From assembly GCA_012295275.1 (NCBI GenBank), contig CM022679.1, positions 19,968,342 to 20,032,341 of the forward strand: DNA of 64,000 nt, given 5' to 3'. Source of the DNA: Chrysomallon squamiferum. Lineage: Eukaryota > Mollusca > Gastropoda > Neomphalida > Peltospiridae. Under the pieces are notes generated by a model. The model was not told where the DNA came from and ran no database searches. It was given only the letters and a program-made list of their open reading frames with translations. Positions 55,557-64,000 of the stretch are shown in pieces. A program made the position numbers and the translations under genes. Numbering within the stretch: the stretch's first letter is position 1; each line of letters opens with the position of its first letter.

Positions 55557-58500
55557 AGAGAAAACAACAACAATGGGGGATACACATTTTAAAAATTGGT
55601 ATTTCTTGTTTTTTTTCTCTTTTTTTTTTAATTCTGAACTAAAATAAAATAAAATAAAATTTAATAAAGACAAACTATCCTGCATCTTTTATGACAGACA
55701 TGTGGATGCATTTGATATCAGATTTATGTGCAAGTATTAGATAACCTATTTTTTCCCTTTTTTAAAAACTTAATGATAATTTACCATGGTAACAATCTCA
55801 TTGGCCATATGTGTTAAGAATTTGATTAACAGCTGAGGATGTAGCCATGTTGTTTTACATTTAAATTTAAGTTCAGCTACACTTCTATTAAGTATAAGAT
55901 ATAATGCATAATTAATTAAACATAAATAATATAAATAACAAAACCTAATGAATGGAAAATCTAATAGTTTTTACATTAAAAAAGAATGTATCTGACTTTA
56001 ACAGTAAAACTATACACATGCACACAAAGACAAAGACACAAGCACTCAAATATTTAAATCGAAATTTACGCTTGTTTTACTTATTAAAAAGAATTAAAAA
56101 GAAATTTCTTCCAATACAAAGGAAATACAGACATGATACATTTTACAGTAATAATACTTTCAAAGCTAAAGCAAGACATGTGCTCTTGCAAGAAAGAAAA
56201 AGAGGTTCACACAAAATAACATTTAACCTAACCACAGCTTAGCAACTGCCATTCATTCAGCTGAATATAAATACATTTGTTCTACCTGAAATACTGTAAC
56301 AGTTTGTAGATCACTACAAACATGCTATGACCTGTATCTATTATAGCCTAGTATTTAACACAAAAAACACAGGGACAAAAGCTAGAATTATACTGATTTG
56401 TATTATTTAGACCGACATCTTCTCTTATAAAGTTATAGTATTGTGTAAGAGAATTAAAACGAATTTCTTCAAACACAAAGGAATGACAGACACATTATAC
56501 ATTTTACAGTAATAATGAAATACAAATCTAAAATCAAAAGCAAGACAAATCTGCTGTTACAAGAAAGAAAAAAAGGTTCACACAAAATAATTCTTAAACC
56601 AGCCACAGAACTTAGCAACTGCCATTCACTACTGTATTCAGATGAATACAAATATATTTTTCTACCTGAAATACTTTGTAACAGTTTGTAGATCATTACT
56701 TACTACAAACATGTATTACCTGTATCTATTATAATACAAAACTGACAAATACAAAAGACAGTTATATTGATTTGTATGACTCTTCTCCTTTTTGAGACAT
56801 TATACTCAACTTCAAAAAATAAAAACATTATTGGCACAAATTGTAAACCAATAAATTAATTTGTGCCTTGATGTATAAACATATACCCTCTTACTGATTT
56901 GATTAATTAAAATGTTCGACTATAAAAACGCATCTGTAGGCTGAAAACATTTTGTAAAATTGAAAGAGATCTTTGTTAATAATAGAATAAAGCCTGTAGG
57001 ATGCATGAAAACACATTTATTACATTTTATACACAGAAAAGTAAAAAAGAAAAAATATGATAGAATAAAGATTATTTCAAGAATAAAAAAATATAAAATC
57101 AAAGATTATATAATGAAAAACAAACCAACATTCTTCTTAAACAAGAAAAAATAGCATTTTCAAGAAACCCCCAATAATAGTCATTATAATATGCCCTGCT
57201 GTGAAAAAAGAGGATGAACTCCTACCCTTACCGTCTGAATTAAAATAAAAAATGGGTTCAAAGCTGTACACTTTAAATATTTTTTATACATCTACAATGT
57301 CATTACTATGTATTTAAGGATTAATTAAAATGCTCCAACAGAAACCACATGAAGAGAATAAATTTAGAACAAAAACGATCTTTAAAATTTAATATGTTTT
57401 TGTTGTTGCCTGTATTAAATACAGAATTAACATGTTCAGGTGATGTCATTTACAAATATATCAATAATTTATTTTTAATTTTCTTCATACAAAGAAAATT
57501 CTTTTCAGCAGCTTTGAATAAATATTAAAAGAAACAACTACAAAGAGTAATCAAACTGACATGTTAGGATTATTAAAAAAAATTATTAAAAATTTAAAGC
57601 TGTCATGTCACTGACTTAAGGCTAATGATGTGTAGCTTCTTAATGTGCAAAACTAATGAAGTAAAACGTGAAATATTTACTACAGTTAAATACTAACAGT
57701 CTGGCAACTTGAAGTGATTATGTAACATCTGAAATCCATAATCTTAAAACAAAACTTTGAGAACAAATACCTTTCTGAATGACCAAAATGACCTAAATGT
57801 CCTCAAAACAAAAACAAAAATAACCATAAATACCAAATGAACACAAAAATACTTACATTTCTTGAGTTCTCTAGGTGGCACCATGGCAGTTTTTGGCAGT
57901 GACATGTCCACGCTTAAAGGGAATGATGGCGAATGGTGATGGGTGTACAAAGGAGAATGATGGTAGTATGATGGGCAGTAATAATAGGGTGAGTACGATG
58001 ATGCCATCGAGTACCACGAAGATGAGTTTGCATAGCTTTCTTTATGAAATGTGGATGCATCATGATAGTAAAAGACACTCAAAGAAATGTCTGTTCCAGT
58101 CAGATTAATGTAGACACTGTCTGGAAAAGACTGGTCATTTCCACTCTTGTTTTTTCTCTGTGATATGTCAATATCCCACAACTGACGATGTGGTTTGGCA
58201 TATCTATTCCTTGAATTGTTGGTTTCAATTTCTATTTCTTCATCACTACCACAGTCAATTTCTGTCAGAGTCTTATCTGAATCTGTCAGTCCCATGGCAC
58301 CAGTGACTTCAGATGTTGTACTGACACTGTCAGTGTCATCATCGGAATCACCATATGAAGCTGATGTTTCAGTAGGCACTCCATTGTGTGAATGACTTGT
58401 GGATTTCTTCTCAGTGATGATACTATAGTCCTGGAATGGGTAATACTGGTATGAATACCATGCAGCGTTAATGCATTCAGGGCACTCTGATGGGGGACAG

Positions 58501-59324
58501 TCATAGCGAATGAAGGGAATACCTGTTGTATAATCAGCCAGTTTGCTGAGTTCTTCGGCAGTGAGTTCAAATGGTGGAGAATCATCTGCTGGTATTCCAT
58601 CAGAATCAGACACGGACAAGCTCTCAGAGCTTGATGTCACAGATGACTTGTCACTTTCAGTATCATCAGGTTGTTTTACACTGTTATACAAGTCATTACA
58701 AATGAGATCAACATTGTCACACTCAACAATACTGCGTCGTTTAGCACCATCAATCTCGACTGATCGAGTTGCATTATTGAGCATTTTGGTTCCTAACTGA
58801 CAATTGTAGCCAGCAAGGTTGTATTCTAAATGTCTCGAATCTTTCAAATGAGCTTTTTCAATTACAGATATCAAAGCATTTAGATTCTTTTGGTCTTTTT
58901 TCTTTGATTTGTTTTGGCGACGTCTGATGTCATGGTATCCACGACAAGACTCTCTGTGATACTGTGTATATTTTGGCAGAGGTGCCACCTGTTCATCATG
59001 AGATACCTCACTGTCAGCAGATCGGACTGAAGTCTCGGAATCATCTTCCAGACTTCTTTGACGGTTCTGTAAGGCAGCTTTAAGAGTATCTTTCAGATGA
59101 ATAACAATAGGAGAATTTGTCTTTACTTGCTTGTGTTTTCCTTTTTGGTTCTGTCGTCGATGACTTTGACCTTTCGTCCTTTCCTTCTGACAGTTAACAC
59201 ACGAACTGCTACCCAAACCTTCAAGACGTTTAGCAAATTTTTCTTCACTGACTACTTCAAGATTTGCACTAGCACTCACAGTCTCCCTCTTGACTGGAGC
59301 TTTTCCATCGCTCAGTTTTCCCAT
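37150..59324 (-). CDS. CNOT6: CCR4/CNOT6-type poly(A) deadenylase with a non-LRR N-terminus, 8 exons, 880 aa
   Basis: Exons in transcript order: 57857-59324, 48818-48886, 44623-44780, 41042-41196, 40507-40658, 38746-38967, 37737-37911, 37150-37393. Every junction is GT-AG, phases chain exactly, and the sum is 881 codons including TAG. Residues about 494-860 are a full endonuclease/exonuclease/phosphatase-fold CCR4 domain. Recognisable blocks are PDRTRP, FTVMCYNVLCDKY, YGYCPSWALNWEYRKKGIM, SPKSRARTMSEQERKHVDGC, MLNRVMTKDNIGLA, HIHWDPEFSDVKL, GDLNSLPDSG, MPYTNYTYDFKG and MPSDHFSLF. Catalytic residues are present: E566 (SLQ/EVET), D734 and N736, D808 (DYIFY), D847 and H848. The family shortens mRNA poly(A) tails in the CCR4-NOT complex, and its N-terminal LRRs bind CAF1 (CNOT7/8). 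Those LRRs are not encoded here; residues 1-489 come from one unrelated exon. The nuclease half is certain; the joining of the first exon is inferred from phase and position. Confidence 0.85.
38235..38286. repeat. (CA)n microsatellite, about 52 bp
   Basis: An uninterrupted CA run in intron 6 of the CNOT6-like gene. Confidence 0.97.
39520..39730. other. GC-richer intronic patch of unknown nature
   Basis: It lies in intron 5 (between 38967 and 40507) of the CNOT6-like gene. Here (ATT)n gives way to about 200 bp of ordinary base composition, including tcatcacatgatcagcatga and cccaacttagtgggctt. There is no splice-compatible open frame. It is possibly an old interspersed repeat. Confidence 0.35.
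41197..44622 (-). other. Intron 3 of the CNOT6-like gene
   Basis: A 3.4-kb intron between exons encoding ...NADIISLQ and EVETDQFYN, so it interrupts the protein exactly before the catalytic Glu. It holds AT-rich DNA, poly-T (43148-43164), and a GC-richer patch at about 43640-43860 without an open frame. No nested gene was seen. Confidence 0.8.
41334..41360. repeat. (CAA)n microsatellite
   Basis: About eight CAA triplets in intron 3 of the CNOT6-like gene. Confidence 0.9.
44781..48817 (-). other. Intron 2 of the CNOT6-like gene
   Basis: A 4.0-kb intron. It contains (TA)/(TG) repeats at 44805-44900, poly-A tracts and a perfect 96-bp triplication (47011-47298). The short frames at 45214-45402 and 47908-48162 have no splice context or conserved motif. 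Confidence 0.8.
47011..47340. repeat. Tandem array of a 96-bp unit, three essentially identical copies
   Basis: Units start at 47011, 47107 and 47203 (gcataactgttgatttcag), each running through aatttggaagtaagttaa and gtgacatcatgtattgttgt. A partial fourth begins at 47299 and decays after about 20 bp. A degenerate half-unit precedes the array (46960-47010). The near-perfect identity points to very recent expansion. Confidence 0.95.
49444..49494. repeat. (CA)n microsatellite, about 50 bp
   Basis: CA run in intron 1 of the CNOT6-like gene. Confidence 0.97.
55521..55550. repeat. (CA)n microsatellite
   Basis: CA run about 30 bp downstream of a 25-nt poly-T tract, in intron 1 of the CNOT6-like gene. 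Confidence 0.95.
56085..56735. repeat. Direct duplication of a ~260-bp segment
   Basis: Segments at about 56085-56345 and 56450-56735 share tacattttacagtaataat, gcaagaca, ggttcacacaaaataa, cttagcaactgccattca, ctacctgaaatact and acctgtatctattata in the same order. They have diverged by many small indels and substitutions, so this is older than the 96-bp array. Open frames overlapping it on both strands are incidental. Confidence 0.88.
57857..59324 (-). CDS. Large first coding exon of the CNOT6-like gene: novel 489-aa N-terminal region
   Basis: The ATG at 59322-59324 has A at -3 and G at +4 and is preceded by an in-frame TGA two codons upstream, so the frame opens here. It stays open for 489 codons to a strong donor (AAGAAAT/gtaagt). 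Composition changes along it: a Cys-x-x-Cys pair in SSCVNCQKERTKG and a Lys/Arg/Gln-rich stretch (about 39-70), Ser/Asp/Glu-rich stretches (about 90-110, 220-260, 320-375), a Cys-containing YDCPPSECPECINAAW segment near 283-298, and a Tyr/His/Ser/Pro-rich tail (about 425-475, with SYSPYYYCPSYYHHSP). Most is predicted by eye to be disordered, with helices possible near KNLNALISVIEKAHLKD. I recognise no domain and see no LRR pattern. The alternative is that it is a separate gene whose other exons I cannot see. Confidence 0.8.
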
Positions 59325-61350
59325 ATTTCAGTGAATTAAAGTTGTAATTATTAAATCACAAGCATTGGACTTTAATCTGAACACCATGGAATCTCAAAAC
59401 AAACTGGTGTTGTGAATGAGATACAAAGAGCAAGCCATTTTTACCTGAGCCAATTAAAGGTTTTCTTTCCTGGGGCAGTAACAAAGAGCATGAACTGTTA
59501 AATGACCCCAAAGCTTGATTGATTTTTCTGGATAAGCAAACAAAAACATCAGAGCATGGCTAAAACAAAATGGATACTTGCACAGATTGCTATCTATCCA
59601 CAAACAAAAACAACTCAGTTATAAGAAGATTTGTATCCAGCAGTCAAGTTGAGTCTTACCGGACCAGTGGTTGACACACAGTCACTCCAAACGATGATGT
59701 TAACACATCTAACAAGCAGTAATGGCTTGTCTTCTCTCACTGACAAAATACAACTGTGAGTAGTATTAAACAGGACAAAGAGTGGCTATCATTCACAATT
59801 CTATTAAAACATATACAAACACATAGTGCATTTCCTGTTATTATATAAAAATAAATTTTCAGTATTTTTCTTCTTCCAGAAATAATATACAAAATGTTTA
59901 AAAACAACACAAAGAAATACACGAGTCAATGTGAACTCTGATCACTGGTTAAATAAAGAGGTAAACAACTTGTACAAATGTACAGTAAGTAAAATAACAA
60001 GTACTTAGACTGGCCCTCTGGACTCCCCTCTGTCTGTGCTTACAGTTTATCTGAAAGTGGGAATACTGACAATGTACAGGTAGTGAAGTTTCCAGTTCCC
60101 TGGTAACCTTTGTTGGTGTTACACATGAGAAAGCAAAGTTCCAGAATTACAAAGTAGCAACAGGATTACCCATACAAAGAAGCTCTGTGTTAACAAAGGC
60201 TTTGTGATCACAACACCATACATCTGCTTTAAACAGCCAACCCTGGCAAAATCAATGCCAGTTCTGGCAGTTTTAATTAGCCTTTGTTTGTAATGAGTGA
60301 ATCTTAGTAAAAATAGAACAGGTGTGATTAACATAATCTGCCTCACCTTTTGTTATCAATCATGACATACAATCATGACCTGGTTAAGTGATAAATTATG
60401 TAGTAGTACACTAGTCTGCTACACACATTCATGTACACATGTGTTTATAACCACGTGTTTCTCTCTGACTGGGCCATACACTGCCTGATGTGCGTCAGCT
60501 TTCCTTCAATGTACTGCGCTATAAATAATTTTGTAATGGTAGGCATTTGATCTACACACATTGTCTACTGGAAAAAAACAGAAAACCCCATTAGAAAACA
60601 AATATCCCCTGACCAGTTTATGTAGTAATAAAACTGTCTTTTTTGTTTTCAGCCTGAGGCTTGCTTGATGTGCCCCACATCAAATAACAAACAGTAACAG
60701 AAAAACCAGCCTTCAAGTATAAACTCATTCAAAACAGCAGTTAATGTTTACCAAGTTATCAAATACTTCAACTATATTCCTGTAATGTATATAATTCATT
60801 TAAAAGGTTAAGAACAAAATGTAAAGATATCCATAGGCAAGCTATTGATCACAGTGAATAAACGAAAACAACTCTATACATATATCATCCAACAGTGGAA
60901 TAAACACTGGCGTCCTTTGTGTACTATTATATGCTTTTCACTTTCCAGTGTTACTTCTTCACAGTAAACATCTCTTCACATTTTTTTTATCTTTTCTCTA
61001 CTGTTCATTCTCCTTCTATGAATCCATCTTGCCAGCACTGATGATTATAATCAATGTAAGCCAGCGAGGCATAGTTACCAATATACAGCAATGAGATCAC
61101 CTGGGCCCAGTGCCATCACTGCTATGTTAATCAGAGGCAGGTCATGTGACTGCCATCACACTGTCTGAGTGGCCAAGTTACTGCGAAGGCAATCTGTGCA
61201 TAAATTATAACAATAAGAACTGTAGGCTTGAGACAGTGAGAATAGCTTGATTACATGTCACGTTCTCCAGCTCAAATATCCACAATGGTTACATCAGAAC
61301 AAACCTGACTTGTGTTTAATTAGGTTGTAATCTAACTGAAAACACATATC
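59325..61350 (-). promoter_or_regulatory. Upstream region/5' UTR of the CNOT6-like transcript
   Basis: This roughly 2-kb stretch has a more even base composition than the flanking DNA, as expected near a transcription start. On the minus strand a good donor, CCACTGGTCCG/GTAAGACTC with the last exonic base at 59660, could end a non-coding first exon spliced to an acceptor just upstream of the ATG (a ttcag near 59378 is one candidate). The frame 60119-60346 has no recognisable motif. The exact promoter cannot be placed by eye. Confidence 0.35.
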
Positions 61351-64000
61351 ACATAATTCATCTGATCATAAATTTTTTTATTTTCTGGCTGCTTTTTTGT
61401 ATTTTGTATTTTTATACTTAGATAAAACATAGCTATTTTAAATAATATTATCTTTAATTAAATGTAGATTTAATTTTTTCAACAGGCTTCATGTACTTTA
61501 ATTGTTATTATATCTTTGTCTTAGGCAGAGGAGAGGCAATGGTAGAAGATGTTTCTTTTTCATGTATTTTCTTTCTTTTAATATTTTATATATTATGATG
61601 TTTGATGTGAAAATAATTTTATTTATTTATAAATGAAAAATGAAACAAAACAACATTTAAAAACTGTGATAAAGTAAGAGAAAAGCCTGCCATGTATTTT
61701 TATTTATTATAATAAAAAGGCATAAACATATTTAGATAAAGCAGACTGCAATACAAATCATTTCGTTAATTAAAAAAACAGTATTGCCTACATTCGACTG
61801 AAATTTGTTTATTATAAGAATTTGTTGAAGATTAGATGGAAAATTCTGTTTATTTGTCAGACATTAATTATTTTTATCAAAAATTAATAACTGAACTTTA
61901 CTTAGGAAAAATCAATATTATGATTTCAGAATGTGCTAGCCAAACATACAAATTAACTTTCATAAAATAAACAATTCTGAATGCTTACAAAAATACAGAG
62001 TGCTAACAAAATAATTACACCATTAATTAAAAACACCAAAACTGGCATAAAAATTAAACAAAACAGAAATTATAAAATAAATTATAATGATGTCTGAATT
62101 TCTTACAAGTATAAATAATAACAAAGAAATGTTTTTGTAATATTCACACAGAGTATAAGGTAAGGTCTGGTGCACAATTAGGGAAATCAGGATCTCGTAA
62201 AAAAAAATAAAAAAGTAATAATCTTTAATGTCAATTTAATTCTCGAAAAATATTTATTTTTAAAAATTTTCATTAAAAGAAATATTCACCAGTGTTTAGT
62301 GCACATACTATATGAATTATTGATCTAGAACTGCAATGACACGCACAGGAAATGGTTTTATTTACCTTTGTGTTGTTTGAGAGAGTATGTAACAAAAGAA
62401 GTTTAAATTCAAACAATGCAACCTACTGGGCCATGTAAACATTTGAAACTTGGTGACCCATGCAGGAGTTGTGAATTACTTTCTACAATCATATATGAAA
62501 GGCATTACAAGGACACAGATGTGTGTAACTGATCTGTTTGAAGTGAAAATTATTTAGCTTCAATGGGATGGCACAAAGTGCAACTCTATATTTATATTGT
62601 AATATCTGTGATCTTCCTGTTGTTTCAAGTAATTACTGATTATAGATATTTCAGGTATTAGGTCACTTGAACTAATATAGATATCAACTCAGTCTTAGAA
62701 AATATTTTGAACCGGTAAGCTAAACAATAATAACACATAGCAATTAACTTCAATCGAGTTACTGAAAAAACTGACTGATATTATTGGAAAATATTAGTAA
62801 TGTATTATGATACCTCTTAATTTTATGATTACTAATCACAGTCATTTGAATACAATTGGCTCTTTCTTAAATAGGCTTGAAGCCACTTGTACTATTCTAT
62901 CAAATAATTTCATGTTCCATTCCACATTTTTCTGTAATAATTTATTTATTTATTTATTATTTGATTTTCTTTTTTTCCTTTTTTTTCAGTTTTTATTATT
63001 TGTTTGTGCTAATAGTCTGAAGTCATTCAGAAAATGATATATGTTGATACAAAATATTTTATTTTTAATTTATTTTTACTTTTTGAAATTTGTCAATTAT
63101 TTATAAATTCTGATGAAACTACATATAAAACTGTCATGTTTTGATTAATTTCCAAATGCATTAACAGCAAATATGTCAGTGAAAACCAACTATCAGCAAT
63201 AAAGGATTTTGATAAGCACCTCCTCAATAAGAAGGGAAACAATTCGTATTTAAATATAATCCTAATTTATTTTTATTATTTTATCAAACTGGATTTTAAT
63301 CAGTAATATTTATTTAATGATAAAAAAAAAGTTATATTACTTTAACAAAAAAAACAGAAGTTTAATTACAGATAAATTTAAAAGTGTAAACTAGTGAAAA
63401 GATACAGGAAAAAAGCATTCCCATTCAAAAAGGTCAACTATTTAATGACTGCACCTTTTTCACAGAACAAAATTCTCACAGGATAATTTCCCATTTCCAC
63501 ATACTAAATTTATAATGTCAGAGGAAATAATTTAATATGATTCTGCAACTGAATGATAGGATATCCATGCAAAATGTCAGTTTTGTTCGTAAATTCTGTT
63601 TTCTACAATAACTTTAAACAAAAATATGTAGTGTTTAATATTTATCTGAAATACAACATTACAATATACATTCATCTGATAAAGTATTTAGTGTCTTTGA
63701 ATATGTTAATTTAAATCTTGAAAATGTATTTTTATATTTAAAATTGCTAATGCTGCAGCAGCAATATTACTGTAATAGTAAAAGAATAATGTATAATTGT
63801 TATCACTATACATACTGCACAACTCAACTTCTTTATATAATGATCATTAACAAAAGTATTTTATTTTTTAATTAAGGGGTTCTATCACCATTTAATATGT
63901 ACAAAAAGTGACAACCAAATTTCTTCATCTACACGGTATGTTAAAAAAATTGTTACTCTACTTCAAGATCTCCCCCCCCTGCATAATTATCATGTATATG
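61351..64000. other. AT-rich DNA, no supported gene
   Basis: Nothing coding was recognised on either strand, and specifically no LRR exons. The frame 62807-63037 is a Phe/Leu-rich chance opening over (TTTA)n. The window ends in AT-rich sequence with a C8 run at about 63972-63979. Confidence 0.6.

Larger units (their letters stand above)
48887..57856 (-). other. Intron 1 of the CNOT6-like gene, about 9.0 kb
   Basis: I searched both strands for the expected leucine-rich-repeat exons and saw none. Contents include (CA)n at 49444-49494 and 55521-55550, long A/T tracts (52105-52127, 53617-53634, 54940-54960, 55465-55489), GC-richer patches at about 52770-53110 and 54590-54790, and a 260-bp direct duplication at 56.1-56.7 kb. 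The frame at 50075-50386 (plus, 103 codons) is not accompanied by splice sites or a recognisable domain. Confidence 0.7.

Noticed and set aside
58286-58600. Frames antisense or shifted to the 489-aa exon (57875-58108, 58195-58395, 58286-58600, 58543-58800)
   Set aside because: All are shadows of the long minus-strand frame, which alone has a start context and a matching splice donor.
1-64000. CRISPR arrays, tRNA/rRNA genes, viral or bacterial operons
   Set aside because: No cloverleaf, rRNA-like block, regularly spaced repeat-spacer array or polycistronic layout was seen; the only regular repeats are eukaryotic micro- and minisatellites.

Overview
This window is AT-rich, intron-dense DNA from an animal nuclear genome. 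Three genes have spliced exons with readable GT-AG junctions, intact reading frames and clear metazoan homology by motif recognition; a fourth spliced gene is supported by its junctions and AT-hook motifs. No bacterial, viral or organellar genes were seen. The invertebrate, possibly spiralian/molluscan, affiliation is only a guess from AT content, intron size and protein divergence. Introns and intergenic stretches are full of poly-A/T, (CA)n, (CT)n, (ATT)n and short tandem arrays.

Layout, left to right. (1) About 1.1-5.9 kb, minus strand: ten exons of a tepsin (ENTHD2, AP-4 accessory protein) gene whose 3' end runs toward or past the left edge. (2) 5.9-7.1 kb: a short head-to-head interval. 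(3) 7.1-12.5 kb, plus strand: a complete six-exon TMEM72-like membrane protein of 186 aa. (4) 12.5-20.3 kb: non-coding DNA with local duplications and the first copy of a ~1.5 kb repeat. (5) 20.3-24.6 kb, plus strand: a six-exon gene for an 88-aa, very basic protein with two AT-hooks, built mainly from tiny exons. (6) 24.6-29.5 kb: a minisatellite and the second copy of the ~1.5 kb repeat, then an unidentified 90-codon ORF with a poly(A) signal at 29.5-29.9 kb. (7) 29.8-37.1 kb: non-coding DNA, probably partly the 3' UTR of the next gene, including a 299-bp pogo/Tigger-type MITE. (8) 37.15-59.32 kb, minus strand: a CCR4/CNOT6-type deadenylase gene. (9) 59.3-64 kb: its upstream region.

The most interesting item is the deadenylase gene. 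The seven 3' exons encode a complete CNOT6/CNOT6L exonuclease domain with all catalytic motifs. No exon for the usual N-terminal leucine-rich repeats was found in the window. Instead, a 1,468-bp exon at 57.86-59.32 kb encodes 489 residues of unrecognised Ser/acidic- and Tyr/His-rich sequence. Its phase-1 donor joins in frame to the exon just before the nuclease domain, giving an 880-aa open reading frame. This is either a novel LRR-less CCR4 or an alternative first-exon isoform whose LRR exons lie beyond the right edge. The second highlight is the AT-hook gene, whose micro-exons 2-4 and their flanking introns look like tandem duplicates of one another.

All calls come from reading the sequence and remembered family motifs. 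No alignment, database search or transcript data was available.
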